A stretch of 45,656 nt of DNA from Filomicrobium sp. (GTDB lineage Bacteria; Pseudomonadota; Alphaproteobacteria; Rhizobiales; Hyphomicrobiaceae), in NCBI GenBank assembly GCA_029287535.1, contig JARFQY010000332.1, forward strand, positions 1 to 45,656. The letters run 5' to 3'. Positions 25,180 to 34,915 of the stretch are shown in pieces. The translations under genes and the position numbers were made by a program. Within the stretch, counting starts at the first letter, position 1; the number at the start of each line of letters is the position of its first letter. Below the pieces are notes generated by a model, which had not been told where the DNA came from, did not search any database, and saw nothing but the letters and a program-made list of their open reading frames with translations.

Positions 25180-25868
25180 GCTGCGCTCACCAGATCATCG
25201 GACAGGACGTGCCCGTCACCCATGCGAACCGTTCTTTGGCATTGGCGCGACAACGCCTCGTCGTGAGTGACCAGCACCAGCGTCGCATTCGAGCGGCGTT
25301 GCAGGGAGAAAAGAAGATCAATGATCTGCCGGCCTGTCTCGCCGTCAAGGTTCCCGGTCGGTTCGTCCGCCAGGATCAACCTGGGCCTGGTCGAAAGCGC
25401 CCGTGCGATCGCCACGCGTTGTTGTTCACCGCCCGACAGCTCCGCCGGGAAATGGTGCAAGCGATGCTCAAGTCCAACCTCGCCGAGTAACTCACGCGCG
25501 GTATCGAATGCCTCACCGCGGCCCTGAAACTCAAGCGGCAGAGCAACATTCTCCACCGCGGTCATGGTCGGCACCAGATGAAACGACTGAAACACGATGC
25601 CGATCTTCTCGCCGCGCAGCAGCGCCAATCCATCTTCATCCAAGGCGGTGAGATCAGCTCCTTCAACCGTCACCGAACCGCCGGTGGAACGCTCCAAGCC
25701 GGCAATCACCATCAGAAGTGATGTCTTGCCCGAGCCAGAAGGTCCGAGCACCGCCACCGATTGGCCATGCATGATCTTCAAATCTATGCCACGCAGAATC
25801 TCGACGGTGCCCGCGCGGCTTTGCAGCGAAAGGCACAGACCATCGAGTTGGATGATTGGTTCGTTCAA
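25176..25868 (-). CDS. ybbA: ABC transporter ATP-binding protein (YbbA/LolD type)
   Basis: ATPase partner of the YbbP-like permease. It has Walker [10 protein letters not shown] (42-50), the Q-loop in FQSFHLVP, signature LSGGEQQR (144-151), Walker B LILADEP (164-170) and the H-switch THDEA. The frame is open to 26072, but that would overlap divergent tesA by about 95 bases. I therefore chose the TTG at 25866-25868, which has CGGAG ten bases upstream and gives 230 residues, close to E. coli YbbA. A GTG at 25890-25892 is an alternative. It overlaps ybbP by four bases. Confidence 0.88.
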   Translation of the reverse strand: MNEPIIQLDGLCLSLQSRAGTVEILRGIDLKIMHGQSVAVLGPSGSGKTSLLMVIAGLERSTGGSVTVEGADLTALDEDGLALLRGEKIGIVFQSFHLVPTMTAVENVALPLEFQGRGEAFDTARELLGEVGLEHRLHHFPAELSGGEQQRVAIARALSTRPRLILADEPTGNLDGETGRQIIDLLFSLQRRSNATLVLVTHDEALSRQCQRTVRMGDGHVLSDDLVSAA

Positions 25869-25977
25869 GAGATGCGGACTCCGTGAGGTCACTGGCTTTA
25901 TGGCATGAAGTTGAGGCTTGGAACCGTTGCTGACAAGAAACGGCGGATCGACACTGGTGGATGACGAGTGAGGTGGG

Positions 25978-26673
25978 ATGATGGTCGTGGCAACATATGA
26001 ACAGCCGCTCAAAACGCTCCTGAGCCTAATGGGAGCTGCACTTTTGTGCGTGTTTTCCGGCGTGTTGGCCACGGCCGGGGAGGAAAAATCCCCGGAAACA
26101 ATTCAGATTGTGGCCTTCGGAGACAGCTTGACCGCGGGCTACGAACTGCCGCCTACAGCCGCGTTCCCTGCGCAACTGCAGAAGGCCCTAAAGAAACGCG
26201 GTCACAATGTTGCGGTCGCCAACGCGGGGGTCTCCGGCGACACCACAAGTGGCGGTCTGCAGCGCCTCGATTGGGCGGTTCCTCCTGGTACGGAGGCTGT
26301 CATCCTCGAACTTGGCGCCAACGACGCCTTGCGCGGCATTGATCCGGCTGAGGCGCGGGCCAATCTCGATAAAATCTTAGCGAGCTTGGGCAAGCGGGGC
26401 ATACCCGTTCTTCTTGCCGGCATGCGTTCTCCGCAGAACTGGGGCAAGGACTACGTTGACAGTTTCGAGTCGATGTATCCTGAACTCGCCGAGCGCCATG
26501 GCGCCTTGCTATACCCGTTTTTCATGGAAGGCGTTGCGCTCGACCCGAAGCTGAACCTCGACGATGGCTTGCACCCCAATACCGCGGGCGTCGCCCGCAT
26601 TGTCACTGGTATCCTCCCCCAGGTTGAAGCGTTGATAGAACGGGCTAAGTCTAAGAGGGACAAAAAACAATGA
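25978..26673 (+). CDS. tesA: SGNH/GDSL esterase (TesA-like arylesterase / lysophospholipase)
   Basis: Periplasmic multifunctional esterase family (thioesterase I / protease I / lysophospholipase L1). The 231-residue product has a signal peptide (hydrophobic core about 13-30), then block I FGDSLTAGYELP with nucleophile Ser50. Block III is the ELGANDALRG segment, and block V DGLHPN has catalytic Asp196 and His199. A GAGGTG site precedes two adjacent ATG codons (25978 and 25981). It is divergent from ybbA-ybbP, the arrangement known from E. coli, which points to a shared role in lipid or acyl-compound handling. Confidence 0.92.
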   Translation: MMVVATYEQPLKTLLSLMGAALLCVFSGVLATAGEEKSPETIQIVAFGDSLTAGYELPPTAAFPAQLQKALKKRGHNVAVANAGVSGDTTSGGLQRLDWAVPPGTEAVILELGANDALRGIDPAEARANLDKILASLGKRGIPVLLAGMRSPQNWGKDYVDSFESMYPELAERHGALLYPFFMEGVALDPKLNLDDGLHPNTAGVARIVTGILPQVEALIERAKSKRDKKQ

Positions 26674-26815
26674 TATTTGCTGGCTAAGAGTCGCACGATC
26701 GCAATTGCGGAGCCTTCAGCGCGGTGCTCAACATGGCGCGGGGGTCGGCCACCGCTCAGCAAAGTGCCGGAGACTTGCTCCGTAGACGAGCGAAGACCAT
26801 CGGGAGGGCTTCACC

Positions 26816-27400
26816 ATGCCGCGGCTGTTCAGCGGAATCGAGTTGCCCGACAGCATTCGCGAGGATATCGGCGAATTCAATCAGCCGTTACCGGGCACGC
26901 GATGGATCGATATGGACGATCTTCATCTGACCTTGCGATTTGTGGGAGATGTCGACAACAGAACGGCCTCGGAATTCGCCGACTCGCTGGCCGGCATCGA
27001 AGTTTCCTCATTCCCTATGCGCCTGGTTGGGTTGGGCACATTCGGCGGCCGCGACCCGCGCATCATCTGGGCAGGCGTAGAAGCCGGTGAGGAATTGGAA
27101 CGACTCGCCCGGGGCAATGAGCGTGCTGCGCGCGCAGCGGGACTGGACCCGCCGGCCCGGCCGTTCAAGCCGCATGTGACTCTGGCTCGGCTAAAGCACA
27201 CACAACCCGAGCTCCTGGCGCGCTTTCTGCAAAAGTACGGCGGCTTCCGCTCGGAGTCGTTTTACGTAACGCATTTCACGCTGTTTTCCTCCAAACCGCA
27301 CACCGGCGGCGGCCCCTATATCGTGGAAGAGACGTTTCCGCTGATTGGCGGTGGCTATGAGGAAGAGGCCGGCCGTCTGGACCCCGAACCGACTTACTAG
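26816..27400 (+). CDS. thpR: RNA 2',3'-cyclic phosphodiesterase (2H family)
   Basis: Two-histidine phosphodiesterase of the ThpR/LigT family that opens 2',3'-cyclic phosphate RNA ends to 2'-phosphates. Both catalytic HxT motifs are present: HLTL (His37) and HVTL (His120). The 194-residue length is normal for the family. The ATG has GGGAGGG seven bases upstream. It appears monocistronic between tesA (143 bases upstream) and the enoyl-CoA-hydratase-like gene (246 bases downstream). Confidence 0.9.
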   Translation: MPRLFSGIELPDSIREDIGEFNQPLPGTRWIDMDDLHLTLRFVGDVDNRTASEFADSLAGIEVSSFPMRLVGLGTFGGRDPRIIWAGVEAGEELERLARGNERAARAAGLDPPARPFKPHVTLARLKHTQPELLARFLQKYGGFRSESFYVTHFTLFSSKPHTGGGPYIVEETFPLIGGGYEEEAGRLDPEPTY

Positions 27401-27433
27401 GCAAGCTTCGTCGCTGACGCGCCCGAAGCGACG

Positions 27434-27460
27434 TTGACAGAAGTCCGTCAATTGTATTCA
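27434..27460 (+). promoter_or_regulatory. Possible promoter upstream of the crotonase-like/CoA-transferase pair
   Basis: A perfect TTGACA (27434-27439) is followed after 15 bases by TATTCA (27455-27460). The spacer is shorter than the usual 17, so this is only a candidate. It lies about 190 bases upstream of the crotonase-like start. Confidence 0.3.
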
Positions 27461-27646
27461 TCATGCAAAATGGTGCGCTGTCCTGTACCGCGCGGGCGAC
27501 AAGAAGCATGTCTCGGCATTCCCCGACGAAAAGACAGCCCGCTGTCGGCATAAGACGCCGCGAACCGCGTTGCCTTAGCTGCGATCGGCTTGCAAAAAGA
27601 AAAAAACCGAATTCGGACCAATCCAATAAAGACAGGAGCCGTGCCC

Positions 27647-28426
27647 GTGCCATCGGATGACATTCTCTATGAGGTTCGCGACGGAATTGGACGCGTAACG
27701 TTCAATCGCCCTGAAGCTCGCAACGCCTTTACCTTCGAGATGTACCCGCGGCTCGGTGAGATTTGCGCCAATGTGCCCGACGATGGTTCCGTACGCGTTA
27801 TCATCATGACCGGCGCCGGCGACAAGGCGTTCGGTTCAGGCACCGATATGACCCAGTTCCGCGGCTTCGATAAGCCGGAGGATGCCTGGGCCTACGAGGA
27901 CCGCCTGGATAATGTGATGGTGCAGATCGAGCATTGTCCGGTCCCGACCATCGCGGCGATCAATGGCGCCTGCACCGGTGGCGGCGCCGCCATCGCCGCC
28001 TTGTGCGACATTCGCTTGGCAAGCTCGAACCTTAAGTTCGGCTTCCCGATCGCCCGCACGCTCGGCAATTGCATCTCGACAAACAATCTCAGCCGTTTCT
28101 CCCAGGTCATAGGCACCAACCTCCTGCGTGAAATCCTTCTGACGGCTCGCCTCATCGAGGCCGACGAGGCATTGGCATCCGGGCTGGTTTCGGAAATCGT
28201 TGAAAGCCACGAGGCGCTAATGGCGCGCGCCGAGGAGCTGGCAAAGAGAATCGCGAGCCATGCCCCGCTGACTTTGCGCGCCACCAAGGAAGGGCTGCGC
28301 CGGATTTCCGAGGGTGCAGCGGTCGATGATCGGGACCTGATCGCGCTTTGCTACATGAGCGAGGACTTCAAGGAGGGAATGGAGGCCTTCTTGTCGAAGC
28401 GCAGGCCGAGTTGGAAGGGAAAGTGA
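27647..28426 (+). CDS. Enoyl-CoA hydratase/isomerase (crotonase-fold) family protein lacking canonical glutamates
   Basis: Crotonase-fold protein of 259 residues. The oxyanion-hole segments are present (AFGSGTDM near 61-68; NGACTGGGAA near 106-115). However, the two glutamates that activate water in classical enoyl-CoA hydratase are not at their usual places: GGGCELA of the rat enzyme reads GGGAAIA here, and FGQPEI reads FGFPIA. It is therefore probably not a simple hydratase; isomerase, thioesterase, decarboxylase or C-C lyase chemistry is possible. I used the GTG at 27647 (AGGAG eight bases upstream); a GTG two codons earlier is too close to that site. Its stop shares one base with the CoA-transferase start, so the two are coupled. 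Confidence 0.85.
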   Translation: MPSDDILYEVRDGIGRVTFNRPEARNAFTFEMYPRLGEICANVPDDGSVRVIIMTGAGDKAFGSGTDMTQFRGFDKPEDAWAYEDRLDNVMVQIEHCPVPTIAAINGACTGGGAAIAALCDIRLASSNLKFGFPIARTLGNCISTNNLSRFSQVIGTNLLREILLTARLIEADEALASGLVSEIVESHEALMARAEELAKRIASHAPLTLRATKEGLRRISEGAAVDDRDLIALCYMSEDFKEGMEAFLSKRRPSWKGK

Positions 28427-29643
28427 TGACCGGTCCGCTCGCAGGATGCCGCGTCATTGAACTGGCGCACATCATGGCCGGTCCGGTCGCCGGCCTCATG
28501 TTGGCCGACATGGGCGCCGACGTCATCAAGGTGGAAAAACGGACCGGCGACGACACGCGCCGCTTTGTCCCTCCGACCATCAACGGTGAGAGCGCCGCCT
28601 TTTTGATGATGAACCGCAACAAGCGAGGCATCGTCCTTGATCTCAAAAGCCAAGACGGCAAGGAAGCGCTGCGTCGCCTGCTGCGCGATGCAGATGTCTT
28701 GATCGAGAACTACCGTCTTGGCACGATGGAAAAACTGGGTCTCGGCTACGAAGAGCTGCGCAAGCTCAATCCGGGCCTCATTTATTGCGAGGTCTCCGGT
28801 TTTGGCCGCACCGGACCTTATGCCCATCGTGGCGGCTTTGACCTTATCGCCCAGGGCATGTCCGGATTGATGTCGATCACCGGGGAAGCACCGGGCCGTC
28901 AGCCGGTCAAGGTCGGCGCGCCGATCTCCGACATTACCGCCGGCATCATCGCGGCAATGGGCGTCTCCGCCGCTTACTCCCATAAGCTCAAAACCGGGCA
29001 GGGCCAGAAGGTCGACACCTCGCTGTTCGAAGCCGCCATCACCCATACCTACTGGCAGTCCGCCATTGCTTTCGCGACGGGGCAGTCCCCTGAGGCAATG
29101 GGCTCCGCGCATCCTTTGAACGCGCCTTATCAAGCCTTCCAAACAACAGACGGCTGGATCAACATCGGTGCAGCCAACCAGGCCAATTGGGAGCGCATGC
29201 TGGGTTTTCTCGGCGCCGAGCATCTCAACGACGATCCGCGCTTTTCATCCAATGCTGTCCGGATCGAGAACAGGGTGGCGCTTGCCGAAACCCTGAGCGA
29301 AATCTTCCGCCGGAACACCACGGCCCATTGGCTCGAAGAATTCGAAAAAGCCGGTGTCCCCGCTGGCCCCGTCTTGTCGGTAACCGAGATGCATGCCGAT
29401 CCGCAGGCGCTGGCGCGCGAGATGATCGCGGCGACCGACCATCCGGTCGCTGGCAACGTCAAGACGATCGGTCATCCGGTGAAGTTTTCCGAGACCCCGG
29501 GCGGCGTCACGCGCCCCGCGCCTTTGATGGGCCAGCATACCGCCGAGGTCTTGCTCGAACTGGGCTATACGGAGGACGAGATCACCTCAATGGCCAAGTC
29601 CGGGGCCATTATTCTGTCGGACGCGCCGCCGCCCGACCGCTAG
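28426..29643 (+). CDS. CaiB/BaiF family (class III) CoA-transferase
   Basis: Family III CoA-transferase that moves CoA between carboxylic acids through an aspartyl-CoA thioester. The 405-residue product has the typical start (GCRVIELAHIMAGPVAG), ADMGADVIKVE near 27-37, the nucleophile Asp139 in GGFDLIAQGMSG, and GQGQKVDTSLFEA near 188-200. The substrate acid is unknown. It starts within the stop of the crotonase-like gene (TGATG), so the two likely act on the same acyl-CoA. It converges with the DUF1223 gene 22 bases away. No acyl-CoA dehydrogenase or regulator accompanies the pair. Confidence 0.92.
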   Translation: MTGPLAGCRVIELAHIMAGPVAGLMLADMGADVIKVEKRTGDDTRRFVPPTINGESAAFLMMNRNKRGIVLDLKSQDGKEALRRLLRDADVLIENYRLGTMEKLGLGYEELRKLNPGLIYCEVSGFGRTGPYAHRGGFDLIAQGMSGLMSITGEAPGRQPVKVGAPISDITAGIIAAMGVSAAYSHKLKTGQGQKVDTSLFEAAITHTYWQSAIAFATGQSPEAMGSAHPLNAPYQAFQTTDGWINIGAANQANWERMLGFLGAEHLNDDPRFSSNAVRIENRVALAETLSEIFRRNTTAHWLEEFEKAGVPAGPVLSVTEMHADPQALAREMIAATDHPVAGNVKTIGHPVKFSETPGGVTRPAPLMGQHTAEVLLELGYTEDEITSMAKSGAIILSDAPPPDR

Positions 29644-29665
29644 AAGGCCTCGCGGCCAGCGCCGC

Positions 29666-30418
29666 TCAGCCCTCCATCCCCATCCATGCCGCGCCGATGA
29701 TCGGACCGCCAATGCCTTGCTGCACGAGCACCGCGCAGGCATCCGATTTCGGCCAAGTCATCGAGGCCAGGTCCAGCCTGATGGTTTCCTTCTCGCCGGT
29801 CCACATTCCGACCGGCGTGAGCTCTCGAACAATGTTGTAATAACTGAGCGTCCGGCCGCCGTTTTCGCCGCGCCGAACATTGACCTTGCCAACCTTCTGA
29901 ATGATGGCGACCCACACCGTAGCGCTGGTCGCCGTGCCGTCTTTCGACGCACCCAGGTCGATCAGCATCATTTTGTCTTCGACACGGAAAGAAACCGGCA
30001 CGCTCAGCGGCGACAGCCGGTCCATGGCCATGATCGATTTGTCGATCATCTTCTTGCGCGAGCCAACTGCGTGCGACCGGCCATTGATAACGGCCTGCGG
30101 AGTATAGACCGAGCCGTCGCCCCGCGTCTTCGCATAAGCCCGCTGCCGTTCGGAGAAACGCGGCGAAGCATACGTGTCCTTCCAGCCCAGATAATCCCAA
30201 TAATCGACCGGAAACGTCAAAGCCAGCACGTCGGGTCTGGATACATAGCTCTCCAGCAAGGCGTCCGCGGGCGGGCACGACGAACATCCCTGGCTCGTGA
30301 ACAGCTCAACGACGGCTTTAAAGTCATTTGACTGGGCTTTGGCCACCGACAGTGTCGCGCTTGACCAAGTCAGCGCCACAATAAGCGTTACGAGCGCACG
30401 AAGTTTCCAGTGCCACAT
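29666..30418 (-). CDS. DUF1223 thioredoxin-like exported protein
   Basis: The 250-residue product has a signal peptide (hydrophobic core about 8-24, cleavage after VAKA). A thioredoxin-like domain follows, with a redox-type CxxC at Cys45-Cys48 in SQGCSSCPPAD. Distinctive DUF1223 segments follow (ALTFPVDYWDYLGWKDTYASP and YTPQAVINGR). Exported thiol-disulphide chemistry is inferred from the motif only. The ATG at 30416-30418 fits the signal peptide; the frame is open 47 codons further through the likely promoter. It is commonly found beside acnA, as here, and is transcribed in the same direction but after the acnA terminator-like hairpin. Confidence 0.85.
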   Translation of the reverse strand: MWHWKLRALVTLIVALTWSSATLSVAKAQSNDFKAVVELFTSQGCSSCPPADALLESYVSRPDVLALTFPVDYWDYLGWKDTYASPRFSERQRAYAKTRGDGSVYTPQAVINGRSHAVGSRKKMIDKSIMAMDRLSPLSVPVSFRVEDKMMLIDLGASKDGTATSATVWVAIIQKVGKVNVRRGENGGRTLSYYNIVRELTPVGMWTGEKETIRLDLASMTWPKSDACAVLVQQGIGGPIIGAAWMGMEG

Positions 30419-30521
30419 CAAAGACGTGAACCTTTCTCCGGTTTGACGGGTGGTATGTTCCGGACCCGCAATATCGGGAAAGTCGTGTTCAATGGGAAGT
30501 AACGAGTGGGTGACGCGGCAA

Positions 30522-30527
30522 ATTATA
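30522..30527 (-). promoter_or_regulatory. Extended -10 element upstream of the DUF1223 gene
   Basis: Read leftward the sequence is TGCTATAAT, a perfect -10 box with the TG extension, 104 bases before the start codon. No good -35 is present; an extended -10 can compensate. It directly abuts the acnA terminator-like hairpin. Confidence 0.4.
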
Positions 30528-30531
30528 GCAC

Positions 30532-30557
30532 GGAGGCCGCCCAATCGGGCGGCCTCC
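30532..30557 (-). terminator. Strong hairpin after acnA
   Basis: GGAGGCCGCCC (30532-30542) and GGGCGGCCTCC (30547-30557) form a perfect 11-base stem with a four-base loop, 28 bases after the acnA stop. The leftward tail is only weakly T-rich (GTGCTATAATTTG), so termination efficiency is uncertain. Confidence 0.65.
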
Positions 30558-30585
30558 ACGTCGACGTCGATTGTGAAATACCAGA

Positions 30586-33297
30586 CTATGCTGCCGCCGC
30601 CAGATTGCGCAGCACGTAGTGCAAGATCCCGCCATGCTTCAGATACTCGAGCTCGTCGAGAGTATCGATACGGCAGATGATCGGAACATCACCTTTCTGC
30701 CCATCCGGGAATGTGATCTCGGCCACCATTTCCTGACGCGGCTGCAGGTCTGTCAGCCCTTTGATCGTGATCGTCTCCGCGCCGGTTAGGCCGAGCGAAT
30801 CCGGGTCGATGCCATCGGCGAACACGAAGGGCACAATGCCCATGCCGACAAGATTGGACCGGTGGATGCGTTCGAACGACTGCGCGATTACAGCGCGCAC
30901 ACCGAGCAGCTTGGTGCCTTTGGCGGCCCAATCGCGCGACGACCCGTTACCGTATTCGACACCGGCGATTACGACGAGCGGCGTACCGTCATCCTGGTAC
31001 CGCATCGACGCGTCATAAATCGGCATCTCCTCGCCGGAGGGGTAGTGAATCGTGAACCCACCCTCCTTGACGTTACCCTCAGCGTCGCGAAGCATGTTGT
31101 TTTTGATGCGGATATTGCCGAACGTCCCGCGCATCATCACTTCGTGGTTTCCGCGACGCGTACCGTACTGGTTGAAGTTCGCAGGCTTAACGCCGCTGTC
31201 CATCAGGTATTTGCCGGCTGGTGACGCCGCCTTGATCGATCCCGCCGGCGAAATGTGGTCGGTCGTGATCTTGTCGCCGAAGACAGCAAGGACACGTGCG
31301 TTCACAATGTCGGTGACCGGCTCGGGCCGGTGTTTCATTTCGGCGAAGTATGGCGGATTGCGAACGTAGGTGGATTCATCGCTCCAGGCGTAAGTCAGTC
31401 CTGAACCCGTTTCGATGCTCTGCCAGTGCTCGTCGCCTTTGAACACATCGGAGTACTTTTCTTCGAACATCGCGCGCGTAATGTTGCGGCTGATGAAGTC
31501 CTGAATCTCGTGCTCCGATGGCCAGATATCCTTCAAGAAAACGAGATTGCCGTCTTTGTCTTTGCCGAGCGGTTCGGTGGTCAGGTCCTTCTGAACGGAA
31601 CCGGCGAGTGCATAAGCCACGACAAGCGGAGGAGAAGCCAGGTAGTTGGCCTGCACATCCGGGCTGACACGGCCTTCGAAGTTGCGGTTGCCTGAAAGCA
31701 CGGCCGCTGCGACGACACCGTTGTCATTGATCGCTTTGGAGATGGGTGGCGGCAGCGGCCCGGAGTTCCCGATGCACGTCGTGCAGCCAAATCCGACAAG
31801 GTTGAAGCCGAGTTTGTCGAGATAGGGTTGCAGTCCGGCCTTATCGAGATAAGCGGCGACAACCTGACTTCCGGGGGCAAGCGACGTCTTCACCCAGGGC
31901 CTGACGGTCAATCCCTTCTCCACGGCATTACGCGCAAGAAGTCCGGCGCCGATCAGCACACTCGGGTTGGACGTGTTGGTGCAGCTTGTGATCGCGGCGA
32001 TCGCAACATCCCCATGACCGATCTCATAGTCGGTACCCTCCACGGGCACGCGTTTGTCCAGCTCGCCGGGTTTGCGGTATTCGCTGTCCATCGCCGCCGC
32101 GAAACCTGCCTTGATGTCGCTGAGCGCTTGCCGTCCTTCGGGACGCTTCGGACCCGCCATCGAAGGCACGACGTCGGCAAGTTCGAGTTCGAGCGTGTCG
32201 GTGAACACCGGCTCGTCGCCGGTTTTCCGGAACATGCCTTGCGCCTTAGCGTAGGCTTCGACCAGCGCAATGCGAGCTTCGTCACGGCCAGAGATTTCGA
32301 GGTAGCGCAGCGTCTCGCCATCGACGGGGAAGAAGCCGCATGTGGCCCCGTATTCAGGCGCCATGTTGCCGATCGTGGCGCGGTCGGCAAGCGTCATGTT
32401 GTCGAGGCCGGGTCCGAAGAATTCGACGAACTTTCCGACAACACCCTTTTGCCGCAACATTTGCGTGACAGTGAGGACAAGGTCGGTGGCCGTGACGCCC
32501 TCGGGCAGCTTTCCGGTCAGGCGGAAGCCGATAACCTCGGGCAGCAACATCGAAATCGGTTGGCCCAGCATCGCCGCCTCGGCTTCGATACCGCCAACGC
32601 CCCAGCCCAAGACAGCCAGACCGTTCACCATCGTCGTGTGACTGTCGGTGCCAACCACCGTATCGGGATAGGCAACTGTTTCACCGCCGGCCTCCTTGAT
32701 CCAGACGGTTTGTGCCAGATACTCAAGGTTGACTTGGTGGCAGATGCCGGTTCCCGGCGGCACGACACGGAAATTGTCGAACGCGTCCTGGCCCCATTTG
32801 AGGAAGTTATAACGCTCGCGATTGCGCGCGTACTCGTGCTCGACATTGCGCGCGAGCGCCTGAGGCGTGCCGAATTCATCGACGATCACAGAGTGGTCGA
32901 TGACGAGGTCCACCGGAACCAAGGGATTGATTCTCTTAGGGTCGCCACCGAGAAGCGCCACGCCGTCGCGCATAGCTGCTAGATCGACGACAGCCGGCAC
33001 ACCCGTGAAGTCCTGCATCAGAACCCGGGCCGGCCTGTACCCGATCTCTTTGCCGGCGGTCCCTTTGTCTTGCAGCCAGGCGGCGCACGCTTCGATATCA
33101 GCCTTTTTGACCGTCCGGTCATCTTCGAAGCGGAGCAGGTTCTCCAGCAGCACTTTCATCGAGAAGGGCAATTTCGAGATCCCGGCAAGCCCGTTTTTCT
33201 CGGCGTCCGGTAGGGAAAAATACGTATAGGTCTTATCTCCGACCTGAAGTGTTTTTTTGCATTTGAAGCTGTCAAGGGATTGGGTAACCGTGCTCAC
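30586..33297 (-). CDS. acnA: Aconitate hydratase A
   Basis: [4Fe-4S] enzyme interconverting citrate and isocitrate in the TCA cycle, of the AcnA/IRP type. The 903-residue product has the cluster cysteines in [11 protein letters not shown] and [11 protein letters not shown], the swivelling C-terminal domain with [16 protein letters not shown], and full family length. I chose the GTG at 33295-33297, six bases after AGGAGG. An in-frame ATG five codons upstream actually forms part of that ribosome-binding site (ATGAGGAGG), so it is unlikely to be the start. It is divergent from ccmA and followed by a strong hairpin, then the DUF1223 gene. Confidence 0.96.
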   Translation of the reverse strand: MSTVTQSLDSFKCKKTLQVGDKTYTYFSLPDAEKNGLAGISKLPFSMKVLLENLLRFEDDRTVKKADIEACAAWLQDKGTAGKEIGYRPARVLMQDFTGVPAVVDLAAMRDGVALLGGDPKRINPLVPVDLVIDHSVIVDEFGTPQALARNVEHEYARNRERYNFLKWGQDAFDNFRVVPPGTGICHQVNLEYLAQTVWIKEAGGETVAYPDTVVGTDSHTTMVNGLAVLGWGVGGIEAEAAMLGQPISMLLPEVIGFRLTGKLPEGVTATDLVLTVTQMLRQKGVVGKFVEFFGPGLDNMTLADRATIGNMAPEYGATCGFFPVDGETLRYLEISGRDEARIALVEAYAKAQGMFRKTGDEPVFTDTLELELADVVPSMAGPKRPEGRQALSDIKAGFAAAMDSEYRKPGELDKRVPVEGTDYEIGHGDVAIAAITSCTNTSNPSVLIGAGLLARNAVEKGLTVRPWVKTSLAPGSQVVAAYLDKAGLQPYLDKLGFNLVGFGCTTCIGNSGPLPPPISKAINDNGVVAAAVLSGNRNFEGRVSPDVQANYLASPPLVVAYALAGSVQKDLTTEPLGKDKDGNLVFLKDIWPSEHEIQDFISRNITRAMFEEKYSDVFKGDEHWQSIETGSGLTYAWSDESTYVRNPPYFAEMKHRPEPVTDIVNARVLAVFGDKITTDHISPAGSIKAASPAGKYLMDSGVKPANFNQYGTRRGNHEVMMRGTFGNIRIKNNMLRDAEGNVKEGGFTIHYPSGEEMPIYDASMRYQDDGTPLVVIAGVEYGNGSSRDWAAKGTKLLGVRAVIAQSFERIHRSNLVGMGIVPFVFADGIDPDSLGLTGAETITIKGLTDLQPRQEMVAEITFPDGQKGDVPIICRIDTLDELEYLKHGGILHYVLRNLAAAA

Positions 33298-33531
33298 GGT
33301 GGGCCTCCTCATTGGGCTTATGTGGAAAGCCGCGCCGCCGGAGCGCCGGCGGAAGAGATGCAATTACCGATCTTGTCCCTAAGGTACGATCGGCGGCAGC
33401 ACCACTTTTTTGCGCTAGCACCAAACGTTCTGCACCCCTTATATAGGGCCGCAATAGGCTTAGCTACTCAACTTGCGCAGCCCCTCAAACACGCCTCCTC
33501 TACGCCACGCAACCAATATTCAGACCAAACC

Positions 33532-34164
33532 TTGCTTCTCAAGTCCGAAAAACTCGCCATTCGGCGCGGTGCCCGCCTCATCATTGACGGGTTGTCGTTC
33601 GAGACGGCGGCGGGTGAAGCCCTTTTGCTGACCGGCCCTAACGGCGCCGGTAAAACGACGCTGCTGCGCTCTATCGCGGGCTTTCTCACGCCGGAGGACG
33701 GCCAAATCAGCCTGCGCGGTGGTGATGATGAGCTCGAGGTCGGTGAACAGTCCCACTATGTAGGCCACGCCAACGGCATCAAATCGAACCTGACCGTCGC
33801 AGAGAATCTTGAGTTCTGGTGCGCTTACTTGAACGGCAATAGCGATCGGACGGTCCGCCGTGACCGGGTCGAACGCGCGCTGGAGCTGATGCAACTGTCA
33901 TCACTTGAGGATATTCCGGCCGCATACCTTTCTGCCGGGCAGAAACGGCGCCTTGGACTGGGCCGGTTGCTGGTTGCCGACCGTCCCTTGTGGCTGCTTG
34001 ATGAGCCCACCGTGTCCCTCGACGCTGCCTCGGTGAAGCTTTTGGCTTCGATCGTCGAGCAACACCTTGAGGGAGGCGGCCTTGCGCTGGCCGCGACCCA
34101 CATTCCACTTGGACTTGAGCATGCCCGGGAACTGCGGCTGGGCGTGAAGAGGCAAGCCGCATGA
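33532..34164 (+). CDS. ccmA: Haem ABC exporter ATP-binding protein CcmA
   Basis: ATPase of the CcmABCD complex that releases haem-loaded CcmE during cytochrome c maturation. Walker A is GPNGAGKTT (35-43), with signature LSAGQKRR and Walker B WLLDEPTVSLD. The frame is open far upstream (to 33280) across the acnA promoter region, but recognisable homology starts at LKSEKLAI. I therefore propose the TTG at 33532, giving 210 residues; the start is the weakest part of this call, as no clear ribosome-binding site is seen. It overlaps ccmB by four bases. Confidence 0.9.
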   Translation: MLLKSEKLAIRRGARLIIDGLSFETAAGEALLLTGPNGAGKTTLLRSIAGFLTPEDGQISLRGGDDELEVGEQSHYVGHANGIKSNLTVAENLEFWCAYLNGNSDRTVRRDRVERALELMQLSSLEDIPAAYLSAGQKRRLGLGRLLVADRPLWLLDEPTVSLDAASVKLLASIVEQHLEGGGLALAATHIPLGLEHARELRLGVKRQAA

Positions 34165-34829
34165 GCCCTTTTTTCACGCTTCTGCGGCGCGATATCACGC
34201 TGGCCCTGCGCGAAGGCGGTGCCATCGGCACGGCGCTGGGCTTCTATCTCATCGTCATTGCTCTTCTGCCCCTGGGTCTTGGCCCTGATCTGAATTTGCT
34301 GAGCCGCATCGCGCCGGGGCTGTTGTGGATCGCCTTGTTGCTGTCGGCGCTGCTTTCCCTGGGGCGCATGTTTGAGACGGATTTCGAGGACGGCTCCTTG
34401 GAGCTGCTGGCTATCGGCGGCATGCCACTAGAACTCGTCGCAGCCGCCAAGGCCCTAGCCCATTGGCTTACGACAGGCATTCCACTGGCGCTGCTCGCGC
34501 CGGTACTCGGTATTCTGCTGAACCTCGATATCGCTGCTTACGGCGTGCTGATCGCGACAATGCTGGCCGGGACACCGGCCATCAGCTTTATCGGCGCCAT
34601 TGGAGCAGCCCTGACCCTGCGGGCACGCCGCGGCGGACTTCTACTTGCTCTGCTGATATTGCCTTTGTACGTACCCACATTGATCTACGGGATCTCGGCG
34701 ATCTCGGGCGCGCTTCTGGCCACCAACGCCTTCTGGCCATCTTTTCTGATCCTGAGCGCCTTATCGCTCGGTTCCCTCGTGCTCGGCCCGATCGCCGCGG
34801 CGGCGGCCCTGCGCATCCAGATGCAATAA
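34161..34829 (+). CDS. ccmB: Haem exporter permease CcmB
   Basis: Membrane component of CcmABCD. The 222-residue product has six hydrophobic segments and the family hallmarks LLRRDITLALREGG at the start, FETDFEDGSLELL near 71-83 and LLLALLILPLYVPTLIYG near 153-170. The ATG overlaps the end of ccmA (four bases). A 200-base gap containing a parS-like motif separates it from ccmC, which is unusual in an otherwise tight cluster. Confidence 0.95.
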   Translation: MSPFFTLLRRDITLALREGGAIGTALGFYLIVIALLPLGLGPDLNLLSRIAPGLLWIALLLSALLSLGRMFETDFEDGSLELLAIGGMPLELVAAAKALAHWLTTGIPLALLAPVLGILLNLDIAAYGVLIATMLAGTPAISFIGAIGAALTLRARRGGLLLALLILPLYVPTLIYGISAISGALLATNAFWPSFLILSALSLGSLVLGPIAAAAALRIQMQ

Positions 34830-34915
34830 GCAGGCTCGAGGACTTGCGTTCTGGCATTGATGCAACGACGTACAGGTTCACTGTGTCACGTCGGCCGCCA
34901 TGCCCAGACGCAGAC

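Noticed and set aside
28351-29223. 290-codon leftward open frame
   Set aside because: Antisense to the CoA-transferase gene; no recognisable motif.
31828-32982. 384-codon rightward open frame
   Set aside because: Antisense to acnA in full; a by-product of codon bias, with no protein-like features or ribosome-binding site.
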